Shown here: piece after piece, positions 39,238 through 45,910 of the stretch
How the letters are laid out: each line of letters begins with the position of its first letter
Numbering within the stretch: the stretch's first letter is position 1
Assembly: GCF_900156545.1 (NCBI RefSeq)
Contig: NZ_FTNW01000003.1
Coordinates: forward strand, 496,001 to 560,000
Direction: 5' to 3'
DNA length: 64,000 nt
Origin: Aquipseudomonas alcaligenes
Lineage (GTDB): Bacteria; Pseudomonadota; Gammaproteobacteria; Pseudomonadales; Pseudomonadaceae
Made by a program: the position numbers and the translations under genes
Notes under the pieces: generated by a model
Database searches by the model: none
What the model saw: the letters and a program-made list of their open reading frames with translations, nothing else
Told to the model about the DNA's origin: nothing

Positions 39238-40608
39238 ATGAGACGCAGGGGCGTTCTATTGGCCTGGATTTGTCTGGCTCTGCTGGTCAGGCCGGCCGGC
39301 GCGGAGCCGTCATGCAGCCTTGCAGGCTTTGCCGGGAGCGAAGCGGGACGCTCTGTGACGCGGGAAGCACAGCTGAACCCGGAGGGTGAATTCACCCGTG
39401 CCATGAGTTCGGCAGCGGCCTACGGCGAGGTGAATGGTGACTGCTCCGGCGAGGCGGCCAAGCTGCATTTCAACCTGTTTGGTGAGCATCTGCGGACGTT
39501 CGGCGAGAGCGGCAGTGCCCAGCAGTCTGAAGGTCACGACACGCGTGGCTTTGTGCGCGAGGCCTATGTATCGCTGACGCCGCATGAGTCTGTTTTTATC
39601 GATGTTGGCAAGAAGGATATACGCAACGGTCAGTTCTTTTTTGTCAGTCCGTTGGACTTTCTACAGGCACCAAGTAATTACTCGGAACGCGGTGTAATCA
39701 ATGCATTGGGGGTGTCCTGGCGCGACACCTATCGCGAAGGCGCCCTGCTCGCACAGATGTCCTGGTTCAATCAGGTCGGCACACTGGAATTGGCGGTATT
39801 ACCGCAACTGGCCAACCCGTCGCATAAACCACGGGTGGCGGAGTGGAACACTTCGCAGCGCACCAATTCGGCAGAGCGCTATTACCTGTCGTATACCACG
39901 GCGGTGTTCGAGGACTTCAATCCGCGGTTAGTGCTGGTCGGTGGTGAAAGTTATTCCTTTGGCCTGGGTACCAGTGGTTTCATCAATGATGACTGGATTC
40001 TCAGTGTCGAATGGTCAGTGAATGAAAAGAGTCAGGTCCGCAAGTTCGATGAAGCGGCACTGAATAAATTGCAGGCCTGGCAGTTGCCGACCGCGGATGA
40101 TTTTTTCAAGGAACAGGATCGGCAGCGTTTCTATCAGTTCGGTGCCGGTCTGCGCTACACCACGGATAACAATACAGCGATCTCCGTGGAGTACCTGTTT
40201 CAGGATCAGGGTTGGCATCAGCGAGATTGGGATAATTACTTCGACACGCTGGAGTTGCTGGAGGGGGCTTATCAGGCAACCTCGGCGGATCTGTTCAGGG
40301 ATTATCAACTGTTGTTTGCTCAGGAAGCCGACAACATGGCGCGGCGCGATCTGCTGCCAGGCCGTAATTACCTGATGTTGCACCTGGATGATAACGAGGC
40401 GGAGTTGCGCAGGTGGTCCTGGGAAAGTTCGACGATCTACAACATCGAAGATCGTAGCTTTGCCCTCAATCTGCACCTGTCCTCGCAGTTGACGCGGAAC
40501 TTTGAAGTCTATTTAGGCGGCGGTTATCTGGACGGTCCGGATAACAGTGAATTCGGTCGGTTGGGAAACAGCGGGGTGGGTTATGCAGGCGTTCGAGCAA
40601 TCTGGTGA
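39238..40608 (+). CDS. Predicted outer membrane beta-barrel protein
   Basis: This 456-residue protein has a signal peptide (MRRRGVLLAWICLALLVRPAGA) and then alternating beta-strand-like sequence with many aromatic residues, ending GYAGVRAIW with a terminal aromatic as in outer membrane barrels. I do not recognise the family; it distantly recalls DUF1302 and alginate-export type porins. Lying between the LolA-like gene and the malonyltransferase gene, it is a candidate outer membrane exit or acceptor for the product. The start at 39238 has an AGGGAAGGG ribosome site. Its last 26 bases overlap the next gene. Confidence 0.7.
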   Translation: MRRRGVLLAWICLALLVRPAGAEPSCSLAGFAGSEAGRSVTREAQLNPEGEFTRAMSSAAAYGEVNGDCSGEAAKLHFNLFGEHLRTFGESGSAQQSEGHDTRGFVREAYVSLTPHESVFIDVGKKDIRNGQFFFVSPLDFLQAPSNYSERGVINALGVSWRDTYREGALLAQMSWFNQVGTLELAVLPQLANPSHKPRVAEWNTSQRTNSAERYYLSYTTAVFEDFNPRLVLVGGESYSFGLGTSGFINDDWILSVEWSVNEKSQVRKFDEAALNKLQAWQLPTADDFFKEQDRQRFYQFGAGLRYTTDNNTAISVEYLFQDQGWHQRDWDNYFDTLELLEGAYQATSADLFRDYQLLFAQEADNMARRDLLPGRNYLMLHLDDNEAELRRWSWESSTIYNIEDRSFALNLHLSSQLTRNFEVYLGGGYLDGPDNSEFGRLGNSGVGYAGVRAIW

Positions 40609-41545
40609 CAAGGCGGGTGTGGCCCTGCTGTTTCCGGGGCAGGGTACCCAGCATATCGGCATGGGCGAGGCGGTCTGCGACCAGTCGCCCGCCACCGCAC
40701 GGGTCTGGGACTGTGCCAGCGACATCGCCGGTTTCGACCTGCGCCGCCTGTGCAGCAAGGGGCCGATGCCCAAACTGGACAAGACCCAGTACCAGCAGGT
40801 GGCGGTCACCTGCGTCAACATCGCCAGCCTGGTTGCCCTGCGCGAGCGCGGCGAGCCGGATGTGGTGGCGCTGGCCGGGCACAGTGTCGGCGAGTTCTCC
40901 GCGCTGTTCGCGGCCGGTGTGCTGGGCATGGAGGATGTGTTCCGTGCCGTGGCTGCTCGCGGGCGCATCATGCAGGCACTGGCCGAGCAGACCGATGGCG
41001 CCATGTACGCCATCAAGGGCGTCGGCCGCGATGTCATCGCCGAGCTGATCGCCGCCCATGAACTGGCCGATGGCATTACCGTGGCCAACGACAACTCGCC
41101 GCGCCAGCAGGTGATCTCCGGCAGCAAGGCGGCGCTCAAGGAACTGCTGCCGGCGCTGCTGCGGGCCGGCTTCGAGCAGGTCAAGCTGCCGGTCAACGGC
41201 GCCTGGCACAGCGCGCTGATGCTGCCTGGGCGCGAGGATTTCCAGGCGGTCATCGACGGCCTGCAGTTCGCCGCACCCCAGCTGCCGCTGTTCACCAACC
41301 AGGCGGCAGCCGCTGTCAGCGATATCGAGCAGATTCGCCAGGATCTGGTGGTCAATCTGTATTCCACCGTGCGTTGGCGCGAAACCATGCAGGCACTGGT
41401 CGCCTGCGGCGTGGGCGGTTTCCTCGAGGTCGGTCCGAAGAAGGTGCTGGGGCGCCTGCTGCAGGATTTCACCGAGCTGCAGCCGCTGCCGCCGGTAGGC
41501 CATGTCTCCGACCACCTGGCGCCGCATGCGGCGCTGGCCGACTGA
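40583..41545 (+). CDS. FabD-like malonyl-CoA:ACP acyltransferase
   Basis: This 320-residue protein has the FabD opening LLFPGQGTQHIGMG, the serine nucleophile in GHSVGE (Ser101), the malonate-binding Arg in VAARGRIMQ, and the catalytic His in PVNGAWHSALM, where most FabD proteins have PFHS or similar. All catalytic residues are present, and the Arg indicates malonyl rather than acetyl selection. It should load malonyl units on the ACP at 44364. It starts inside the end of the beta-barrel gene, so translation is coupled. The primary fabD of the cell is expected elsewhere. Confidence 0.88.
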   Translation: MQAFEQSGDKAGVALLFPGQGTQHIGMGEAVCDQSPATARVWDCASDIAGFDLRRLCSKGPMPKLDKTQYQQVAVTCVNIASLVALRERGEPDVVALAGHSVGEFSALFAAGVLGMEDVFRAVAARGRIMQALAEQTDGAMYAIKGVGRDVIAELIAAHELADGITVANDNSPRQQVISGSKAALKELLPALLRAGFEQVKLPVNGAWHSALMLPGREDFQAVIDGLQFAAPQLPLFTNQAAAAVSDIEQIRQDLVVNLYSTVRWRETMQALVACGVGGFLEVGPKKVLGRLLQDFTELQPLPPVGHVSDHLAPHAALAD

Positions 41546-41555
41546 GGCGCTGGAC

Positions 41556-42599
41556 ATGTTGCCGACTTTTCGCCAGCACGCCGGCCGCTACGGTTTCGGC
41601 TTGTGCCTGGGCGTCAGTTTCCTGTGCCTGCTGATGGCCTTTGCTCTGCTGCGCAACAGCCAGGCGCTGGGTCTGCTGGAGGTGCTGCCGGCCGGTTTCG
41701 CCATTGCCTTCGGCGTCACCCTCGGCGCCTCCCGTGATGCGCCGGGTTACTGGATCTACGCGGCACGTTCGCTCAAGTTCATGGTCCTGCCGAGCGAGTT
41801 GCAGCAACTGCAGCAGCTGCGCATCAGCCCGCTGATCGGGCTGCTCAATCCGCTGCGGCGACCGCTGAGCCTGCCGTTGCTGCTGGCCGGGCTGATCACG
41901 GTGATGCTGTGGGCCGGGCTGACGCTGCTGCCGGCGTATCCGGCGCTGGTCACACTGGCGGTGCTCGGCCTGCTCTTTCCGCTGCTGCTGGCGCTGCTGC
42001 TGACCGGCAGCGCCCCTTACTTCATGGTCCTGGCCAGCGACCAGGGCGAGAACGCCATGTTGCCGCAGATGACGCGCCTGCGTGATGCCGGTCGCTATCG
42101 CGCCGAGGACCTGGCCATCAGCCTGCTGATCAGCCTGGCGCTGATCTGGCCGCTGCACGGTCGCCCTGACTTCGACCTGCAGAGCGGTTACGGCAAGCCC
42201 GAGTTCGCCGTGGCGGCGATGATCCTGGGCTGGATCGTCACCTTCTTCCTGCTGCTCGGCGCGCGGCGCTCGCGCCTGTACTCGGCAGTGGGTGAGCGTC
42301 TCTCGGCACTGCTGCGTACCCCCTCGGCGCCAGTAGCGGGCAGTGCCCGGGTGCTGCCGCGCATGGCCCTGTACTACGCCGCCGTGGGGCTGTGGGCCTT
42401 GCTTCTCTGCGGCCTGCTGGCGCAGCTGCCGCAACCCCTGCCGTTCCCGCTGTTCTGCGCACTGCTGCTGGTCGCCCCCGGCTGGGCCTTCTGGCGCGAG
42501 CGCGGGCTTACTCAGCGGCGCGACGCCGAGCAGGCCGGCTTGTTCATCCGCGAGCTGGGCGTGCAGCCGGTGGCGGCCGGCATGCCGCAGAGGCCATGA
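41556..42599 (+). CDS. Polytopic membrane protein of unknown function
   Basis: This 347-residue protein has about eight hydrophobic helices (near residues 13-32, 36-57, 100-119, 125-150, 185-200, 220-240, 270-292, 295-315). No known family is recognised. Features include a cytosolic-looking KFMVLPSELQQLQQL segment after helix 2 and a charged C-terminal tail. It starts 10 bases after the malonyltransferase and overlaps acpS, so it is firmly within the operon. It could be a membrane enzyme acting on the acyl product or a transport component; the sequence does not decide. Confidence 0.75.
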   Translation: MLPTFRQHAGRYGFGLCLGVSFLCLLMAFALLRNSQALGLLEVLPAGFAIAFGVTLGASRDAPGYWIYAARSLKFMVLPSELQQLQQLRISPLIGLLNPLRRPLSLPLLLAGLITVMLWAGLTLLPAYPALVTLAVLGLLFPLLLALLLTGSAPYFMVLASDQGENAMLPQMTRLRDAGRYRAEDLAISLLISLALIWPLHGRPDFDLQSGYGKPEFAVAAMILGWIVTFFLLLGARRSRLYSAVGERLSALLRTPSAPVAGSARVLPRMALYYAAVGLWALLLCGLLAQLPQPLPFPLFCALLLVAPGWAFWRERGLTQRRDAEQAGLFIRELGVQPVAAGMPQRP

Positions 42600-42970
42600 G
42601 CATGCACATCGGTATCGACATCGTGGAAATCGAGCGTATCCGCACCGCCAGCCGGCGCAGTGGCGAGGGTTTCCTCAACCGGGTCTACACGGCTCCGGAA
42701 CGAGACTACATCGGCGACGCCGAGGCCAACGCGGAGCGCGCGGCGGGCATCTGGGCGGCCAAGGAAGCGGCGGTCAAGGCACTGGGCACGGGGTTTCGCG
42801 ACGGCATCCAGTTCCACGACCTGCGTATCGAGCATGAAGAAGCGGGGCGGCCGTACCTGGTGTTCGGCGGGCGCTTCCTCGAGGAAATGCAGCGGTCGGG
42901 TCTGACCGCGGCGAGTTTGAGCATATCCCACTGCGGCACCCACGCAGTGGCGGCGGTTGTGCTCGGGTGA
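42596..42970 (+). CDS. acpS: Holo-ACP synthase AcpS (4'-phosphopantetheinyl transferase)
   Basis: The 124-residue product opens MSMHIGIDIVEIERI and contains WAAKEAAVKALGTGF and SISHCGTHAVAAVVL, the AcpS signatures including the metal-binding Asp and Glu. It transfers phosphopantetheine from CoA to the serine of an ACP, here presumably the operon's own. The ATG overlaps the upstream stop (ATGA); an ATG six bases on is possible. Pseudomonads normally have another phosphopantetheinyl transferase, so a dedicated copy suggests the cluster ACP needs its own activation. Confidence 0.92.
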   Translation: MSMHIGIDIVEIERIRTASRRSGEGFLNRVYTAPERDYIGDAEANAERAAGIWAAKEAAVKALGTGFRDGIQFHDLRIEHEEAGRPYLVFGGRFLEEMQRSGLTAASLSISHCGTHAVAAVVLG

Positions 42971-42994
42971 CAACCAGAAGATAGGGCTAGGGCA

Positions 42995-43750
42995 ATGGCA
43001 ACGTTTACGGATTTGCAGGGGAAGGTCGCTTTGGTGACCGGCGCCAGTGGCGATATCGGCCTGGCGGTGTGCGAGAAGCTGCTGGAGGACGGCAGCAAGG
43101 TGTACGCCACTTACAACAACAACCCGGCGCGCCTGGGTGAGCTGGCCGACCGCCAGGACTTCGCCGGGCGCCTGGTGGCGCTCAAGTGCGACATCACCAA
43201 CAAGGCCGAACTGGACGCCGCCATGGCGCGGATCGAGGAGGCCGAGGGCAAGCTCGACGTGCTGGTGAACAACGCCGGCAAGTACCGCGACAACCTGTTC
43301 TCGATGATGGACTTCGACGAGTTCGACGACGTCGTCAAGACCAACCTGTACGGCACCTTCATGGCCACCAAGGCGGCCCTGCGCCTGCTGCGCAAGGCCA
43401 AGCAGGCAACGGTGGTCAACGTCTCGTCGATCGCCGGCCTGACCAACAGCTTCGGCCAGACCAACTACAGCGCGGCCAAGGCCGGGATGATCGGCTTCAC
43501 CCGCACCCTGGCCGGCGAGCTGGGCTCCAAGGGGGTGCGTGTCAATGCCGTGGCCCCGGGCCTGATCGAGTCGGTGATGACCAAGCGCGTGCCGCGCAAC
43601 GTGATCCGCCAGACCCTCTCGGTAATCCCCCTGCAACGCATGGGCGAAACCCGCGAAGTGGCCGAGGCCATCGCCTTCCTCTGCTCCAGCTCCTCGAGCT
43701 ACGTCGTCGGCCAGACTCTGGTGGTCGATGGCGGCCTGATCATGCGTTAA
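42995..43750 (+). CDS. 3-ketoacyl-ACP reductase, FabG-like SDR
   Basis: This 251-residue short-chain dehydrogenase has the cofactor motif VTGASGDIG (usually TGASRGIG), NNAG, the catalytic Ser in NVSSIAG, and YSAAK with catalytic Tyr and Lys. It should reduce 3-ketoacyl-ACP with NADPH. The C-terminal GQTLVVDGGLIMR is standard FabG form. Close spacing to the dehydratase gene, whose ribosome site AAGGAGG directly follows this stop, places both in one module. Confidence 0.9.
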   Translation: MATFTDLQGKVALVTGASGDIGLAVCEKLLEDGSKVYATYNNNPARLGELADRQDFAGRLVALKCDITNKAELDAAMARIEEAEGKLDVLVNNAGKYRDNLFSMMDFDEFDDVVKTNLYGTFMATKAALRLLRKAKQATVVNVSSIAGLTNSFGQTNYSAAKAGMIGFTRTLAGELGSKGVRVNAVAPGLIESVMTKRVPRNVIRQTLSVIPLQRMGETREVAEAIAFLCSSSSSYVVGQTLVVDGGLIMR

Positions 43751-43759
43751 GGAGGCCCC

Positions 43760-44341
43760 ATGGCCGATACCGAAGAAAGTCTCGTCGCACCCTCGCTGCT
43801 CATGAAGATGGGCCCCTGGCGCTATCCGTTCTTCCTGGTCGACAAGATCTGCGAATTCAAGCGCGGCTCGCGCGGCTACATCACGGCGGTGAAGAACATC
43901 ACCTTCAACGAGCCGCAGTTCACCGGGCACTTCCCCGACAGCCCGATCATGCCTGGCGTACTGATCGCCGAGGCAATGGGCCAGACCAGCGATTACCTGA
44001 CTCTGCTCACCGCCTTCTGCGAGGAGTACGAGCAGCGTTTCGACTGCGACCTGTCGGCCCGTCGCGACCTGCAGAAGGCCCTGCACAGCGAGGAGGGCAT
44101 GGAGATCATCGCCGCCATCCGCAAGAAGTGGGGCGGTGTGCTGGCCTCCCAGGACCTCAAGTACAAGAGCGTGGTCCTGCCCGGCGACACCCTATTCATG
44201 CGCAGCGAGCTGGTGATGAAGGACCCGGCCGGCTTCAGCCACTTCAAGGTCGAGGCACGCATCGGCCGGCGCGTCACCACCGTCGGCAAGCTGGCCAATT
44301 TCTGGTTCGACATGAGCAAGCCATTCAACTACCCGGGCTAA
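43760..44341 (+). CDS. 3-hydroxyacyl-ACP dehydratase, FabZ-like with insertion
   Basis: This 193-residue protein has the FabZ core: catalytic His in [15 protein letters not shown] and Glu in IAEAMGQT, then [16 protein letters not shown]. It is longer than FabZ (about 145-150) because of an insertion of about 35 residues (about 80-115, charged and helical) between the active-site helix and the next strand. It should dehydrate 3-hydroxyacyl-ACP to trans-2-enoyl-ACP. The insertion may change chain access or partner binding. Confidence 0.88.
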   Translation: MADTEESLVAPSLLMKMGPWRYPFFLVDKICEFKRGSRGYITAVKNITFNEPQFTGHFPDSPIMPGVLIAEAMGQTSDYLTLLTAFCEEYEQRFDCDLSARRDLQKALHSEEGMEIIAAIRKKWGGVLASQDLKYKSVVLPGDTLFMRSELVMKDPAGFSHFKVEARIGRRVTTVGKLANFWFDMSKPFNYPG

Positions 44342-44363
44342 GCCCGACCGCGAGGACCCCACC

Positions 44364-44654
44364 ATGGACAAGCAACTGCAAGACGCCATCGCCCAGCGCC
44401 GGGCCGTACTGGACAAGCTCAAGGACAGCCTGATCGACCGTCTCAACCTGTACCAGAACCGCGCCCAGATCGACGACGACACCCCGCTGTTCGGCAGCGG
44501 CCTGAAGCTCGACTCGGTGGATGCCACCGAGCTGGTGGTGATGCTCGACGAGGAGTTCGGCGTGCGCGTTTCCGAGGGCGACGACCCGTCCTACATGCGC
44601 AACGTCAACTCGCTGGCCAACTTCATTCTGCAGCGCCAGGCCGCAGCCGCCTGA
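44364..44654 (+). CDS. Acyl carrier protein
   Basis: This 96-residue acidic protein has the phosphopantetheine attachment serine in GLKLDSVDATELVVMLDEEF (Ser51). It is longer than FabF-partner AcpP, with about 15 extra N-terminal residues (MDKQLQDAIAQRRAV) and an unusual loop (SEGDDPSYMRNVNS). It is the only ACP seen in the cluster. GAGG precedes the ATG. It likely carries the growing chain for the adjacent ketosynthases. Confidence 0.93.
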   Translation: MDKQLQDAIAQRRAVLDKLKDSLIDRLNLYQNRAQIDDDTPLFGSGLKLDSVDATELVVMLDEEFGVRVSEGDDPSYMRNVNSLANFILQRQAAAA

Positions 44655-44686
44655 CTCCTGCCGCACACAATTCGAGGGACATAACG

Positions 44687-45832
44687 ATGAATCCGATGGA
44701 AGCCGTTCACCAAGCCGCCGGCGCCACCCTGGGCGAACGCAATGGCGTGCGCATCCCGCTGCACTATGGCGAGCCCGCCGCCGAGCACCAGGCCTCGCGC
44801 AAGAACATCCTGATGGTCGATTACTCGCACTTCGGCATCGTCGAGGTGCAGGGTGACGAGGCCTACGATTTCCTCAACCGCGTGGTTGGCGGCGACCTCT
44901 CGGTGATCCGCGACGAGCAGGCGCTGTATACCGTGCTGCTGGACGACAAGGGCCAGATCGTCACCGACCTCTACGTGCTGTGTGACGACGAGCGTTTCCT
45001 GCTGCTCACCGAATGGGTCAAGGGCGACACCCTGGCCGCCAGCCTGCAGGCTCTGGTCGGCGAGGAAGAAGTCGAGATCGCCGCGCAGAACCAGCTCGGC
45101 ACCCTGCTGTTCGAAGGCCCCTACAGCTGGGAGCTGATGGCCGAGCTGTTCGGTTTCGACGTGCTCGGTCTGCCGTTCCTCGAGTTCATGCACGTGGACG
45201 ACGTGACCCTGCTGCGTGCCGGCAAGCACGGCGAGTTCTCCTACAAGGTTCTGGGCCCGCGTGAGTCCCTGGCCGAGCTCTGGCAGCGTGCCCTGGAGGC
45301 CGGCGCCAAGTTCGACCTGAAGACCGGCGGCATCGAGTTCCAGGGTCGTTCGCGCCTGGAAAACCCGTGCTGGGACCCGGCCCTGGCCGGTGAGTTCACC
45401 CGCTGCCCGATCGAGCTGCAGCTGCAGTGGGCGGTGCGTTACGACAAGGACGAGTTCGTCGGCAAGGACGCCCTGCTGGCCAAGCTGGAAGAGGGCGCCG
45501 CGCAGCGCGTGGTCGGCTTCCTGGTCAAGGGCGACGGCGCCGCGGCCAACATCGGCGATGCCGTGTACAGCGGCGACAGCGTAATCGGCAAGGTGATCAC
45601 CCTGGGCTGGTCCGAGGGTGTGCAGGCGTATATCGGCCAGGCGCTGCTCGACAGCGACTATGCCTACGCCGGCCTGGACGGCTATGCCATCGACGCCAGC
45701 GGCGCGCGCGTTGCCATCAGCACTGCGGCGATCCCCTTCCTGCAGAACTTCAGCTTCCTGGTCAACCCGGCCGAGCACAGCTACGTCGACCCGTCGCGGC
45801 CGAAGAGCCTGCTGGAGCAGCAGGCCCAGTAA
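44687..45832 (+). CDS. GcvT-like aminomethyltransferase family protein
   Basis: This 381-residue protein belongs to the GcvT/YgfZ tetrahydrofolate-binding fold, with NILMVDYSHFGIVEVQGDEAY-type N-terminus, LLDDKGQIVTDLYV containing the Asp that is catalytic in GcvT, and the central TGGIEFQGRSRLEN. In glycine cleavage GcvT moves a one-carbon unit to folate, but no GcvH, GcvP or glycine genes lie here. It sits between the ACP and the ketosynthases with a good ribosome site (GAGGG). It may perform a folate-dependent methyl or methylene transfer on an ACP-bound chain, or demethylation; this is inference. Confidence 0.82.
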   Translation: MNPMEAVHQAAGATLGERNGVRIPLHYGEPAAEHQASRKNILMVDYSHFGIVEVQGDEAYDFLNRVVGGDLSVIRDEQALYTVLLDDKGQIVTDLYVLCDDERFLLLTEWVKGDTLAASLQALVGEEEVEIAAQNQLGTLLFEGPYSWELMAELFGFDVLGLPFLEFMHVDDVTLLRAGKHGEFSYKVLGPRESLAELWQRALEAGAKFDLKTGGIEFQGRSRLENPCWDPALAGEFTRCPIELQLQWAVRYDKDEFVGKDALLAKLEEGAAQRVVGFLVKGDGAAANIGDAVYSGDSVIGKVITLGWSEGVQAYIGQALLDSDYAYAGLDGYAIDASGARVAISTAAIPFLQNFSFLVNPAEHSYVDPSRPKSLLEQQAQ

Positions 45833-45910
45833 TCCACGTCATCAGCCACAGCGAGCGGGCCGCCGGGGCGGGCGGTCCGTTCTCAGGTCGCAGCCTCGGA
45901 GGAGTCACAC

